Positions 54,339 through 63,854 are shown, counted from the stretch's first letter. The stretch: DNA of 64,000 nucleotides from Pararhodobacter sp. (GCF_034676545.1 NZ_JAUCBZ010000015.1:3780501-3844500); one strand, 5' to 3'. The notes: a model not told the origin generated them from the sequence alone. Program-made: numbers and translations.

Positions 54339-54956
54339 ATGCAGATTTCCCGCCGCGCACTGATGCTCGGCCTGGCCGCAGCACCCCTGACTGGTTGCGC
54401 AGAAGCCTATTTGGGCCCCGAAGTGGGTATCCATATCGACGAAGGCAACTTCGGCAACCCCAGCGCGCATAACCTGCTGGTTCAAACCGGACAGTTGCCC
54501 TTCGCCATTGACCTGGCGCAGCGATTTGCCGCCGAGGTTCCGACAACGATCACCTTCGCGTTTGATTCGGCGCGGCTGGATGGCACCGCGATCGCGGTCC
54601 TGCGGCGCCAGGCCCATTGGATCAACCAGTTCCCCGAAGTGACGTTCCGCGTCTTTGGCCATACCGATCTGGTGGGCTCGGCCGCGTATAACCAACGGCT
54701 GGGCATGCGCCGCGCTCGGGCCGTTGTGGCCTATCTGATTCGGCGTGGCGTAAGCCGCTCACGGTTGGAAGCGGTTGTTTCCCATGGACAAACGCAGCCC
54801 CTGATCCAGACCACTGATCGCGAGCGGCAAAACCGCCGTACCGTGACCGAAGTGTCCGGCTTCCTGCAAAGCCACCCGATGATCCTGAACGGTCAATACG
54901 CCGCCGTGGTTCATCGCGAATATATTGCCAGCGCGACGCGGAATCCGAACGGCTGA
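54339..54956 (+). CDS. OmpA-like lipoprotein of the tad locus
   Basis: Lipoprotein of 205 residues: the signal MQISRRALMLGLAAAPLTGC has a lipobox with Cys20. Residues 70-165 form an OmpA-C type peptidoglycan-binding domain (ITFAFDSARLDGTAIAVLRRQA, VFGHTDLVGSAAYNQRLGMRRARAVVAYLIRRGVSRSRLE, QTTDRERQNRRTVTEV). It occupies the place of CpaD-like outer-membrane partners of the secretin, so a role in anchoring CpaC to the cell wall is inferred. Downstream is a terminator. Confidence 0.85.
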   Translation: MQISRRALMLGLAAAPLTGCAEAYLGPEVGIHIDEGNFGNPSAHNLLVQTGQLPFAIDLAQRFAAEVPTTITFAFDSARLDGTAIAVLRRQAHWINQFPEVTFRVFGHTDLVGSAAYNQRLGMRRARAVVAYLIRRGVSRSRLEAVVSHGQTQPLIQTTDRERQNRRTVTEVSGFLQSHPMILNGQYAAVVHREYIASATRNPNG

Positions 54957-54995
54957 CCCGCCGCCTTACCTTCGCCGCTTTTGCAGTGTCAAACC

Positions 54996-55036
54996 GCCCC
55001 GTTGTCTGAAAAGACGGCGGGGCTTCTCAATTTTAT
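54996..55036 (+). terminator. Terminator after the OmpA-like gene
   Basis: GCCCCG (54996-55001) and CGGGGC (55018-55023) pair, enclosing TTGTCT-GAAA-AGAC with near pairing, followed by TTCTCAATTTTAT. It separates the secretin unit from the cpaE-led unit. The stretch 55037-55189 then precedes cpaE with no other gene. Confidence 0.65.
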
Positions 55037-55189
55037 ACACTCTTGGCCCGACAATTAAGGTTTTTTAGCCCAATTATCGCCAAGATTACCCCTGATGTTG
55101 GTCTCGTATCCCCCCGCCGGATTCGCGTGCGGTGTGTGACGTCAACAAGTGCCATTGGCCTGCAGAATGCAGTCCCGGAGGATGAGAAA

Positions 55190-56431
55190 ATGTCGAGCTC
55201 TAACGCAAACAGCAAACTGGCCGCCCCAATCCGGGCCTGCACGGTGACGCGCGATGTGCAAAACTTTGATCTGCTGATCGAGGACATGGAGCTTGAGCTC
55301 GGCGAAGGCTGGGGTGATCTGACATTCCACAGTGCGCTGAAATATCTCGACCAGCCCGACGCCAGAACGCTGGAGTTCATCGCCATCGCGATTGACGATG
55401 AGGACGACTCGAACATGGCGATGATCGAAGCCGTGATCCAGCGCGCCAATTCGCTGAAGGTCAGCGTGTTGTTGATTGCCGAGGAACTGAGCCCGATCAT
55501 CCTGCACCGGCTGCTGCGCCTGGGGGCCAGCGATTTCGTGCCCTATCCGTTGCCCGAAGGCGCGCTGCACGATGCGATCCTGCGCCTGCGCCAATCGACA
55601 ATCGAACCCATGCCCGGGGCGACCCAGCATCAACGCAACACCACCGCCACCCAGTCTCAGGGCGCGGTCTATGCCATTCATCCGCTGGCGGGCGGGTCCG
55701 GGGCAACGACCTTCGCGGTCAATCTGGCCTGGGAAATCGCCAATTCCGGCAAAAAGGCGCCAACCGTCTGCCTGCTTGATTTCGACCTGCAAACCGGGTC
55801 GGTTTCGACCTATCTGGACCTCGCGCGGACGGAAAAAGTCTATGAATTGTTGTCAAACACCGCCGTGCTGGAACGCGATTTCTTTTTGAACACCCTGCAA
55901 ACGTTCAACGAAAAGCTGCGGGTCCTGACCTCTGCCGCCGATATGCTGCCGCTGGACCTGATCACGCCCGACGATATTGAACGCGTGATCCAGATGGCGC
56001 GCGCCGAGTTTGACATCGTGATCATCGACATGCCCGGCACCGTCGTGCAATGGACCGAAACCGTTCTGAACGAGGCCGATGTCTATTATGCCATGATGGA
56101 AATGGACATGCGGTCCGCGCAGAACGCGCTGCGCCTGATCCGCGCCCTGAAGGCCGAGGATCTGCCGCTGGAGAAGATCCAGTATGTGCTGAACCGATCC
56201 CCGAAATTCACCGATCTGTCCGGCAAGGCGCGGGCGAAACGCATGGCCGAGAGCCTCGATATCGAATTTGCGCTGATGCTGCCCGATGGCACGTCACAGG
56301 TGACTCACGCCAATGATCACGGTCTGCCGCTTGCGGAGATTGCGCCGAAGAACCCGTTGCTGAAAGAAATTCGCAAACTGGCCCATTCCTTCGCCACTTC
56401 GGTGCGCGACGACAACCGTGCTGCGGCTTAA
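55190..56431 (+). CDS. cpaE: Pilus assembly protein CpaE (TadZ-like)
   Basis: ParA/MinD-type localisation protein of 413 residues. The N-terminal part (1-130) is a receiver-like atypical domain without a clear phosphorylation Asp motif, and the C-terminal part has a deviant Walker A, HPLAGGSGATTFAVNLAWEIA, in which the canonical Lys is absent, then CLLDFDLQTGSVSTYLDL and DIVIIDMPGTVVQW. Lack of the Walker Lys suggests weak or no ATP hydrolysis. ATG 55190 has GGAGG upstream. It begins a run cpaE-cpaF-tadB-tadC-tadD. Confidence 0.9.
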   Translation: MSSSNANSKLAAPIRACTVTRDVQNFDLLIEDMELELGEGWGDLTFHSALKYLDQPDARTLEFIAIAIDDEDDSNMAMIEAVIQRANSLKVSVLLIAEELSPIILHRLLRLGASDFVPYPLPEGALHDAILRLRQSTIEPMPGATQHQRNTTATQSQGAVYAIHPLAGGSGATTFAVNLAWEIANSGKKAPTVCLLDFDLQTGSVSTYLDLARTEKVYELLSNTAVLERDFFLNTLQTFNEKLRVLTSAADMLPLDLITPDDIERVIQMARAEFDIVIIDMPGTVVQWTETVLNEADVYYAMMEMDMRSAQNALRLIRALKAEDLPLEKIQYVLNRSPKFTDLSGKARAKRMAESLDIEFALMLPDGTSQVTHANDHGLPLAEIAPKNPLLKEIRKLAHSFATSVRDDNRAAA

Positions 56432-56442
56432 GGAGAGACCCC

Positions 56443-57945
56443 ATGTTTTCGCGATACAAGAGAGACGCACCGACCGCGCAGAAACCGCGCGAATCGCGGG
56501 CGGTTCCAACGCTCGACACACCTCCGGGCACACAAGCGCCCAAGGCCCACACCCATGCCGTGGCGCCGACTCATCACCAGCCCGCCGCCAAGCCCAAGCC
56601 AAGCTTCAAGGCAATGCCCAAAACGGCGGCCATTACCACGGACACCCCGGCAAACGACAAGGACCGTCGCCGCAAACAGCGCATCCTTGAGCTGAAATCC
56701 GAACTGCACACCAGACTTCTGGACAACTTGAACCTGGCCGCGCTTGATAACGCCTCCGAGGCGGAATTGCGGGCCGAAATCGCCTCGATCGCCGCCGAAG
56801 CGTTGAGCGACATCAGTTTCGCACTGACCAGCGAAGAACGGATGGTGTTGAACCAGGATCTGTATCACGAAGTCCGCGGGCTTGGCCCGCTGGAGCCGCT
56901 GCTGAAAGACGATACCGTCAACGATATTCTGGTGAACGGCCCGAATCGCGTGTTTATCGAACGCAATGGCAAGCTGCTCCTGACAGACGTGACCTTCAAG
57001 GATGAACGCCACCTGCTGCGGATCATCGACAAGATCGTCTCGGCGGTTGGTCGCCGGGTTGATGAATCGAACCCCTATGTTGACGCCCGTCTGGCCGATG
57101 GCTCGCGCTTCAACGCGATGGTGCCGCCGGTGGCCGTTGATGGATCGCTGGTCTCCATCCGGAAATTCAAGAAGGAAAAGCTGAGTATCAATGATCTGGT
57201 GGCGTTCGGCGCCTTCTCGGAAGAGATGGCGATGTATATCGAGGCCGCGGTCGCAACACGCCTGAACATCATCGTCTCGGGCGGTACCGGTTCGGGCAAG
57301 ACCACAACGCTGAACGCGCTGTCGTCTTTCATCGCCCATGACGAACGCATCCTGACCATCGAGGACACCGCCGAATTGCAGTTGCAACAGACGCATGTCG
57401 GCCGGATGGAAAGCCGCCCGGCCAACGTTGAGGGCAAGGGCGCGGTCACCCAGCGCGACTGTCTGCGCAACGCACTGCGGATGCGCCCCGACCGGATCAT
57501 CGTCGGCGAGACGCGCGGCGAGGAGGTCATCGACATGTTGCAGGCCATGAACACGGGCCACGACGGCTCCATGACCACGATCCACGCCAACTCGTCGCGC
57601 GATGCCGTGTCGCGGTTGGAAAACATGGTCGCGATGGCCGGGATCGAGATGCCGCTGAAAGCCGTGCGCAGTCAGGTGGCCAGCGCCGTGAACCTGATTG
57701 TTCAGGTCAGCCGCCTGCAAGACGGCTCGCGCCGGATGGTGTCGATCACCGAAGTGACCGGCATGGAGGGCGAGATCATCACCATGCAAGAAGTCTTCCG
57801 CTTTGAGCGCACCGGGATGGAGCCAGACGGCAAAATCCTGGGCCATTACACCGGGGCCGGGATTCGCTCGCATTATTCCGACCGATTCCGCCGCTGGGGC
57901 TATGACCTGCCGAACAGCATCTACGACGTCAATGAGAGGGCGTAA
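56443..57945 (+). CDS. cpaF: Secretion ATPase CpaF (TadA)
   Basis: Hexameric type II/IV-like secretion ATPase powering tad pilus assembly, 500 residues. A Pro/Lys/His-rich N-terminal arm (1-85) precedes the core. Motifs: VSGGTGSGKTTTLNAL (Walker A), ILTIEDTAELQLQQTHVGRMESR (Asp box), LRMRPDRIIVGETRGEEVIDMLQAMNTGHDGSMTTIHANS (Walker B and His box). Arm length is unusual but not diagnostic. It starts 11 bp after cpaE and is 3 bp from tadB. Confidence 0.96.
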   Translation: MFSRYKRDAPTAQKPRESRAVPTLDTPPGTQAPKAHTHAVAPTHHQPAAKPKPSFKAMPKTAAITTDTPANDKDRRRKQRILELKSELHTRLLDNLNLAALDNASEAELRAEIASIAAEALSDISFALTSEERMVLNQDLYHEVRGLGPLEPLLKDDTVNDILVNGPNRVFIERNGKLLLTDVTFKDERHLLRIIDKIVSAVGRRVDESNPYVDARLADGSRFNAMVPPVAVDGSLVSIRKFKKEKLSINDLVAFGAFSEEMAMYIEAAVATRLNIIVSGGTGSGKTTTLNALSSFIAHDERILTIEDTAELQLQQTHVGRMESRPANVEGKGAVTQRDCLRNALRMRPDRIIVGETRGEEVIDMLQAMNTGHDGSMTTIHANSSRDAVSRLENMVAMAGIEMPLKAVRSQVASAVNLIVQVSRLQDGSRRMVSITEVTGMEGEIITMQEVFRFERTGMEPDGKILGHYTGAGIRSHYSDRFRRWGYDLPNSIYDVNERA

Positions 57946-57948
57946 ATC

Positions 57949-58917
57949 ATGTCCATTTCTCCTGTATTGCTCATGTATGCCTTGATTTTCGGCGGCATTC
58001 TGCTGCTCGTCGAGGCGATCTATTTATTGACCTTCGGGCGCTCGGTCCGGCTGGGAAGCCGCCTGAACCGGCGCATGGAAATGCTCGAGTCCGGCGGCAA
58101 ACGTTCGGATGTCATCGAGCGGTTGCGCAAGGAAACCAACCAGCACAGCGGCGGCGCGGCGATCCCGTTCTATTCGCTGCTCGCGGAAAAGGCCGAAAAG
58201 GGCAAAATCGCCTTCTCGCCGGTCATGCTGATGTTGATGATGATCATTCTGGGATGCGTGGGCTTCCTGGCGATGACCCTGTTTACCGGCGCGCCGACCC
58301 TGTTGAAAGTCGGCGTGAGCGCGGCAATGGGCATTGGTGGCATCTGGGTCTGGGTCTCGGGCAAAGCCAAAAAGCGCCGGGATATGATCGAAGAGCAACT
58401 GCCGGACGCGATTGACCTTTTGGTGCGCGGTTTGCGTGTGGGCCATCCGTTCACCCATGCCCTGGCCAGCGCCGCCAAGGAAATTCCGGACCCATTGGGC
58501 ACTGAATTGGGCCTGATCGCCGATGAGGCCGCCTATGGGCGCGACGTCGGTGAGGCGTTGATGGCCTTCGCCGAACGGATGGACATGCAGGACATTCGCT
58601 TTCTGGCCGTCTCGGTGACAATTCAGGCGCAGTCTGGCGGCAACCTGGCCGAGATTCTGGACGGTCTGTCCAAGGTGGTTCGCGCCCGTTTCAAGCTGTT
58701 CCGCCGGGTGCGTGCGATCACCGCCGAGGCGAAATGGTCCGGCATGTTCCTGTCGGCGTTTCCCATCGTGGCCATGCTGACGATCAGCATGATCAAGCCG
58801 GATTATTACGACGAAGTGAAAGAAACCGCGCTGTTTATCCCGGTGGCCCTGGTGGTCGTCGCGTTCCTCATCGTGAACGTGATCTACATGCGCAAAATGG
58901 TGAATATTCAGGTTTAG
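57949..58917 (+). CDS. tadB: Tad platform protein TadB
   Basis: Inner-membrane platform protein of 322 residues of the GspF/T2SSF family. Membrane segments lie near 6-28, 85-130 and 265-315. The cytoplasmic domain has RRDMIEEQLPDAIDLLVRGLRVGHPFTHALASAAKEI and MQDIRFLAVSVTIQAQSGGNLAEILDGLSKVVRARFKLFRRVRAITAEAKWS, typical of TadB. It starts 3 bp after cpaF and is 10 bp before tadC. Confidence 0.93.
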   Translation: MSISPVLLMYALIFGGILLLVEAIYLLTFGRSVRLGSRLNRRMEMLESGGKRSDVIERLRKETNQHSGGAAIPFYSLLAEKAEKGKIAFSPVMLMLMMIILGCVGFLAMTLFTGAPTLLKVGVSAAMGIGGIWVWVSGKAKKRRDMIEEQLPDAIDLLVRGLRVGHPFTHALASAAKEIPDPLGTELGLIADEAAYGRDVGEALMAFAERMDMQDIRFLAVSVTIQAQSGGNLAEILDGLSKVVRARFKLFRRVRAITAEAKWSGMFLSAFPIVAMLTISMIKPDYYDEVKETALFIPVALVVVAFLIVNVIYMRKMVNIQV

Positions 58918-58927
58918 GATCAGGACA

Positions 58928-59902
58928 ATGTTTGACTCTGTCATCACGCTACTGTCGTCACCCCCTGTGCTGATCGCAATCTTTCTGGCGATCGGGGTCA
59001 CCTTGGTCCTGTTCACCTTGCTGGGGCGCAAAGACACCATCGACCCGCTGCAAAAGCTGCGGGAACAGTCTCGCGACATCAACAAACCGGGGATCGAGCT
59101 GGGTCGTCGCACCGATAGCACGGCCCTGACCAAACGGCTGGACAAGTTCAAGTCGTTTCTGGAACCCGCCACCGGCGACGAAATGGACGAGGCGCGCTTG
59201 CAGATGATCCAGGCCGGGTATCATGGCCGCTCGGCAGTGCGCGACTACCACGCCATCAAATTCATCATGGGTGTCAGCGGCTTGCTGCTGGGGTTGGGCT
59301 ATATGTTTGCCTTCCCTGCCAATGAGGGCGCGTCGATCGTGGCAACGATAATCCCGGTCATGGTGCCGACATTGGTTGGCTACTATTTGCCGATCTATTG
59401 GGTCTCCAAACGCCGCGCCGAACGGCAGAAACAGATCACCGGCGGCTTTCCCGATTCGCTGGATATGCTGTTGATCTGCACCGAAGCCGGGCAGTCGATG
59501 GACCAGTCGATCAACCGCGTCGCCAAGGAATTGAAAGCCGGCTACCCGGCCTTGGCCGAAGAATTCGAAACCGTATCGCATCAGGTCAAAGCCGGCAGCG
59601 ACCGGTTGAAAGTGCTCAAGGACATGGGCGAACGCTGCGGCAACCCGGATATCCGCTCGTTTGTCACGGTGCTGATCCAATCCGCGACTTATGGCACCTC
59701 GGTCGCCGACGCATTGCGGGTCTATGCCGCAGAAATGCGTGACAAACGCGTGATGCTGGCCGAAGAAAAGGCGAACGTCTTGCCGACCAAGCTGACTCTG
59801 GGCACAATGATGTTTACCGTACCCCCCTTGCTGATCATCCTGATCGGCCCCTCGGTACACGGAGTGATCACCATGCTTGCGACGGCTGACTTCAGTCTAT
59901 GA
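58928..59902 (+). CDS. tadC: Tad platform protein TadC
   Basis: Second T2SSF-type platform protein, 324 residues. It has N-terminal hydrophobic segments (9-32 and 110-155), the cytoplasmic stretch GGFPDSLDMLLICTEAGQSMDQSINRVAKELKAGYPALAEEFETVSHQVKAGSDRLKVLKDMGERCGNPDIRSFVTVLIQSATYGTSVADALRVYAAEMRDKRVMLAEEKANVLP and a final membrane helix. Its stop overlaps the tadD start (ATGA, 59899-59902). TadB and TadC act as a pair. Confidence 0.93.
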   Translation: MFDSVITLLSSPPVLIAIFLAIGVTLVLFTLLGRKDTIDPLQKLREQSRDINKPGIELGRRTDSTALTKRLDKFKSFLEPATGDEMDEARLQMIQAGYHGRSAVRDYHAIKFIMGVSGLLLGLGYMFAFPANEGASIVATIIPVMVPTLVGYYLPIYWVSKRRAERQKQITGGFPDSLDMLLICTEAGQSMDQSINRVAKELKAGYPALAEEFETVSHQVKAGSDRLKVLKDMGERCGNPDIRSFVTVLIQSATYGTSVADALRVYAAEMRDKRVMLAEEKANVLPTKLTLGTMMFTVPPLLIILIGPSVHGVITMLATADFSL

Positions 59903-60450
59903 TCAAGATCGTCTGCGTCGCCGCGCTACTGGCGCTGGCGGCGTGCCAACCGACGAGCTCGAACTTCACCCCCGACGGCCTTGCAGGTCGTGCGGTCGAT
60001 CCCGGCGATGATGTCGACGGGTTGCTGGTGGGCCACCGCCTGATGGCAGCCGGGGAGTTTGAGCTGGCGCTGCGGGCCTATTACCGTTCAATGGCACAAC
60101 AAGGCCCCTCGGTCGATGCCTTGTCGGCGATTGGCTCGGCCAACCTACGGTTGGGGCGCTTGGGGCAGGCCGAACAAATGTTAAGCCGAGCACTAGATCT
60201 AGATGCAGAATTTGTCCCTGCCCTCAACAACTTGGGGGTCGTCAAGGTCGAGCACGGCGATTGGGGACAGGCCGCGCATCTGTTCCGAAACGCCTTTGCA
60301 CTCGATAGTGGCAGATCGGAAGAAATCCGGCAAAATTTGCGCCTGGCACTCGCAAACTTGCATGATTCAGGCTATACTGAAGAAAATAATAATAATTTCG
60401 CTCTAGTGCGGCGCGGAAACGGTCGTTTCCTTCTCCTCGCCACACCTTGA
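59899..60450 (+). CDS. tadD: TPR lipoprotein TadD
   Basis: Lipoprotein of 183 residues with the lipobox LALAAC (Cys16) and tetratricopeptide-like repeats (about 50-140, MAAGEFELALRAYYRSMAQQGPS, SANLRLGRLGQAEQMLSRALDLD, NNLGVVKVEHGDWGQAAHLFRNAF). It is thought to act as a pilotin-like factor for the secretin. It overlaps tadC and precedes a second TPR gene by 24 bp. The last 30 residues (after about 150) are Asn-rich and polar. Confidence 0.88.
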   Translation: MIKIVCVAALLALAACQPTSSNFTPDGLAGRAVDPGDDVDGLLVGHRLMAAGEFELALRAYYRSMAQQGPSVDALSAIGSANLRLGRLGQAEQMLSRALDLDAEFVPALNNLGVVKVEHGDWGQAAHLFRNAFALDSGRSEEIRQNLRLALANLHDSGYTEENNNNFALVRRGNGRFLLLATP

Positions 60451-60474
60451 GCGTCGAGCAGTGAAGGACAGTAT

Positions 60475-61318
60475 ATGCGCCAGGTGTGGATTGCACCGAT
60501 GTGCCTTGTGGGGCTTGTCGTTCTGTCTGGGTGTACCCAGGGAATGCATGCGCAAACCGCACGGGCCATCGACAGCGTTGCGGAAATCGATCAGGAAAAC
60601 ATGGCGGAGATGATGCTGGCCGTCGCGGACCCCCGCGAAGCGGTGGAGTATTTCACCACCGCCTCGCAGGCCCAGCCGGATCGGATCATCTTTCGCCGGG
60701 GTCTGGCGCAATCCCTGATGCGCGCCGGTCGCGCCGACGAAGCCGTGCCGATCTGGCGCGAGGTCGTCGCCCACTCCGAGATGGTCGAGGATGATCGAAT
60801 TCGGGTTGGCCGAGGCTTATATCCGCGCGAATGACTGGCCACAGGCCGAGGCGACGCTGAATATGGTGCCGCCAACCTATGAAACCTTCAACCGCTATCG
60901 GCTGGAGGCAATGGTCGCGGATTCGCGTCAGCAATGGGACCGGGCCGACAGCTTCTATGAAATCGCCGCCGGCCTGACCGCGACCCCCGCCAGCGTGTTG
61001 AACAACTGGGGATATTCCAAACTGACCCGTGGCGACCACCGCGGCGCGGAACGGTTGTTCACCGAGGCCCTGCGCCACGATCCGACGATGTTCACCGCCA
61101 AGAACAACCTGGTCCTGGCACGGGCCGCGCAGCGCCGTTACGAACTGCCGCTGGTCGCCATGACGCAGATCGAGCGCGCCGAGTTGCTGCACACGATGGC
61201 CCTGGCGGCGATCCGTCAAGGCGATGTGGCCACCGGACGCGCCCTGCTTCAAGACGCCATCGCAACCCACCCGCAGCATTTCGACGCGGCGGTGACGGCC
61301 CTCGCCGCATTGCAATAA
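60475..61318 (+). pseudogene. Second TPR lipoprotein of the tad locus, frameshifted
   Basis: Lipobox VVLSGC (Cys20), then TPR sequence split between two frames. The first (60475-60834) ends early after HSEMVEDDRI; the second (from 60791) continues with LAEAYIRANDWPQAEATLNMV, YSKLTRGDHRGAERLFTEALRHD and ends LAALQ. Removing one G from GGG at 60803-60805 gives a continuous DDRIRLAEAYIRANDW and a protein of about 280 residues. Domain content and context match the TadD-type helper in this family's tad loci. As written, the N-terminal fragment would lack most TPRs. Confidence 0.85.
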
Positions 61319-61327
61319 GGCCGCTCC

Positions 61328-61825
61328 ATGTTGACCCAATCCGCGCATGCCGCCCTGTGGTTGCTGATTTTCGCGACACCGATCGCGCTCTATGTCGCCT
61401 GGAGCGATCTGCGCGCCATGCGTATCCCCAACAAGTCGGTGCTGGCGCTGCTGATCGTCTATGCGATTGTCGGCGTTCTGACCTTGCCGATCTCGGTTTG
61501 GGCATGGTCCTGGCTGCATTTCGTCGTGGTGCTGGTCGTCGGCTTTGCCTTGAGCCTGACCGGCGGTTTCGGCGCCGGCGACGCAAAATTCGCCGCCGCG
61601 ATGGCCCCGTTCATTGCCTTGGGCGACCTGCGTTTGTTCCTAGTCTTGTTCAGCGCCGTGGTGCTGGCCGCCTTTGTCGCGCATCGCATCTTGCGGGCGA
61701 TCCCGGCGATCCGCCGCGCCACCCCCGATTGGGCAAGCTGGGAGCGTCGTGAGTTCCCGTTCGGCCTGGCGCTCGGTCCGGCGTTAATCTTTTATCTTGG
61801 TTTGGCATGTCTTTATGGCGGTTGA
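61328..61825 (+). CDS. cpaA: Prepilin peptidase CpaA (TadV, A24 family)
   Basis: Integral membrane aspartic peptidase of 165 residues that cleaves Flp prepilins. The catalytic Asps are in YVAWSDLRAMRIPN and GGFGAGDAKFAAA, the two signatures of family A24. It is short, like TadV, with no N-methyltransferase domain. It starts 9 bp after the restored TPR gene and belongs to the same run. Its substrates would be the two Flp pilins above. Confidence 0.93.
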   Translation: MLTQSAHAALWLLIFATPIALYVAWSDLRAMRIPNKSVLALLIVYAIVGVLTLPISVWAWSWLHFVVVLVVGFALSLTGGFGAGDAKFAAAMAPFIALGDLRLFLVLFSAVVLAAFVAHRILRAIPAIRRATPDWASWERREFPFGLALGPALIFYLGLACLYGG

Positions 61826-61855
61826 ACCCGTGATTCCCTTGCGTGAGGTTGGCCG

Positions 61856-63181
61856 ATGAACGATCAGACCCCGGCGGGGCACACCCGCATTCAACCGCCC
61901 CCCCTGCCCGCCAGCCTTGCCGAGACCGGGCTGTCGATGACGATGATGCGTGACATCCTGCTCAAGACGATGTTCCGCATGTCGATGAACCATATCTCAG
62001 AGTTGTCGCGCGTTCTGTGCCTGTCCTTTGCGCAGGTTCAGCTGCTGATTGACGATGCGCGCGGCGAGCATCTGATCGAGGCGATGGGCACGATGCAGGC
62101 CACGGCGACCTCGTCTGAGATGGGCTTCCAACTGACCGATGGCGGCCGCACCCGCGCACAACAAGCCCTTGCAATTTCAGAATATTACGGCGCGATGCCG
62201 GTCCCGCTGGACATTTACGCCGAACAGGTCCGCCGCCAATCCATCCGCAAGTTGAAGGTCACGCGCGAACAGTTGGTATCCGCGATGGGCGACCTGATCC
62301 TGCCCGAAGGGTTGCTGGCCGATCTGGGCCCGGCGGTGACCTCGGGGCGCTCGATCCTGATGTATGGCCCGCCCGGAAACGGCAAATCCTCGATCTCCAA
62401 CGGGATCCGCGACGCCTTGGGGGATTTCATCTACGTCCCGCGCGCGATCGTGCATTCGGGGCAGATTTTGGCGGTCTACGACCCCATCGTTCACCGACTT
62501 GTGCCGGTCGAACAGAGCAGCAGCACCGCGCTCCGGGTGACCGGGCTGCGGTTTGATCCGCGCTATGTGCTGTGTGAGCGTCCAACCGTTATCACCGGCG
62601 GCGAATTGAAGCTTGAAATGCTGGAGCTGAAATACAACCCGGTTTCGAAAACCTATCAGGCTCCGCTGCAATTCAAGGCGATGGGCGGCGTGTTCATCGT
62701 GGACGACCTCGGCCGCCAGGAAGAACCGCCGCAAGCGCTGGTCAACCGCTGGATCGTGCCGCTGGAGATGAATTATGACATCCTGACTCTGGTGTCGGGC
62801 GAAAAATTCGTGGTGCCCTTCGATACGCTGGTGATCTTTTCCACCAACTTCCACCCAAACGAGATCTTTGACCAAGCCGCCCTGCGCCGGATCTTTTTCA
62901 AGATCAAGATCGACGGCCCCAATCAGGCGGATTTCCTCAAGATTTTCGCGCTCGTGGCCCGCAAACGCCGCATTCCGTTGAACGAAGATGCCCTCATCCA
63001 CCTGTTGCAGGTCAAATACCCGACCATCAACAATATCTACTCGAACTATCAGCCGGTGTTCCTGATTGATCAGATGATCGCCATGTGTGAGTTCGAGGGG
63101 AAGCCCTATCACATGTCGCCGGCGTTGATTGATCGTGCGTGGTCCAACATGTTCGTCGAAGACGCGGTTATCGTGCGATAG
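61856..63181 (+). CDS. AAA family ATPase at the end of the tad locus
   Basis: ATPase of 441 residues. An N-terminal helical region (about 20-135) ends with FQLTDGGRTRAQQALAISEYYGAMPVPLDIYAEQVRRQS. It is followed by Walker A ILMYGPPGNGKSSISNGI (about 170-185), Walker B GVFIVDDLGRQEEPPQ, and a sensor-like VIFSTNFHPNEIFDQAALRRIFFKIKID. It is not a CpaF paralogue and has no membrane segment. It follows cpaA by 30 bp and is probably co-transcribed, suggesting a chaperone or regulatory role in pilus assembly; the exact function is not known to me. Confidence 0.75.
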   Translation: MNDQTPAGHTRIQPPPLPASLAETGLSMTMMRDILLKTMFRMSMNHISELSRVLCLSFAQVQLLIDDARGEHLIEAMGTMQATATSSEMGFQLTDGGRTRAQQALAISEYYGAMPVPLDIYAEQVRRQSIRKLKVTREQLVSAMGDLILPEGLLADLGPAVTSGRSILMYGPPGNGKSSISNGIRDALGDFIYVPRAIVHSGQILAVYDPIVHRLVPVEQSSSTALRVTGLRFDPRYVLCERPTVITGGELKLEMLELKYNPVSKTYQAPLQFKAMGGVFIVDDLGRQEEPPQALVNRWIVPLEMNYDILTLVSGEKFVVPFDTLVIFSTNFHPNEIFDQAALRRIFFKIKIDGPNQADFLKIFALVARKRRIPLNEDALIHLLQVKYPTINNIYSNYQPVFLIDQMIAMCEFEGKPYHMSPALIDRAWSNMFVEDAVIVR

Positions 63182-63366
63182 TCGTATCAAGCGGCGCGCC
63201 CCACTGGCCTGACGCATGATGCGCGTCGGTCCGGCGGGTCGGCAGCACGTCGCCCATGCGCCGCATATTCTTGCGTCTTGCGCCGATTCCCGGATGGTCG
63301 ATACCATCGACATTTCAACCTCGTCTTAGAACGGACTGCCTGCCCCAAGGCAGCCTCGGAGCGCCC

Positions 63367-63801
63367 ATGACAAACTCGCAATCCCCTGATCCCGACGCGC
63401 GCCTTCGCGACAGTTTCAACCGCCAAACCATGATGTCGACCCTGGGCGCGACGATGGTGCAAGGGGGCGGCGGGCGCTGCGTCCTCACCGCACCCATTGC
63501 GCCCCATGTCTTGCAACAACACGGTGCCGCACATGCCGGGCTGGCCTTCACGCTGGGGGATTCAGCGGCGGGCTATGCGGCCTTGTCGCAGATGCCCGAT
63601 GGGGTTGAGGTTATGACGGTCGAGATGAAGATCAACCTTCTGGCACCCGCCGTCGGCGAGGCGCTGGAGGCGGTCGGTGAGGTGGTCCGCAGCGGTCGGC
63701 GTCTGACGGTGGTGCGCGCCGAGGTGTTCGCATTGAAGAACGGCACCCGGAAATCCGTGGCGCTGTTGCAAGGCACGATGATCCCGGTCGATCCGGCCTG
63801 A
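63367..63801 (+). CDS. PaaI family thioesterase
   Basis: Hotdog-fold protein of 144 residues starting MTNSQSPDPDARLRDSFNRQ. The core HGAAHAGLAFTLGDSAAGYAALSQMP matches the HGG-x-D-type PaaI signature (here HAG), with MTVEMKINLLAPAVGEALEAVGEVVRSGR. ATG 63367 has GGAG upstream. No neighbouring paa genes, so substrate is open; it is convergent with folD. Confidence 0.85.
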   Translation: MTNSQSPDPDARLRDSFNRQTMMSTLGATMVQGGGGRCVLTAPIAPHVLQQHGAAHAGLAFTLGDSAAGYAALSQMPDGVEVMTVEMKINLLAPAVGEALEAVGEVVRSGRRLTVVRAEVFALKNGTRKSVALLQGTMIPVDPA

Positions 63802-63802
63802 C

Positions 63803-63821
63803 AAAAAACCCGGGCGCCCGG
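63803..63821 (-). terminator. Terminator after folD
   Basis: On the minus strand CCGGGCGCCCGG is followed by GTTTTTT (plus-strand A at 63803-63808). It is 34 bp beyond the folD stop and overlaps the 3' flank of the convergent thioesterase gene. Confidence 0.7.
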
Positions 63822-63854
63822 CTCTTTCGTTCCCCGGCCCCTTCGTTCACCGTC

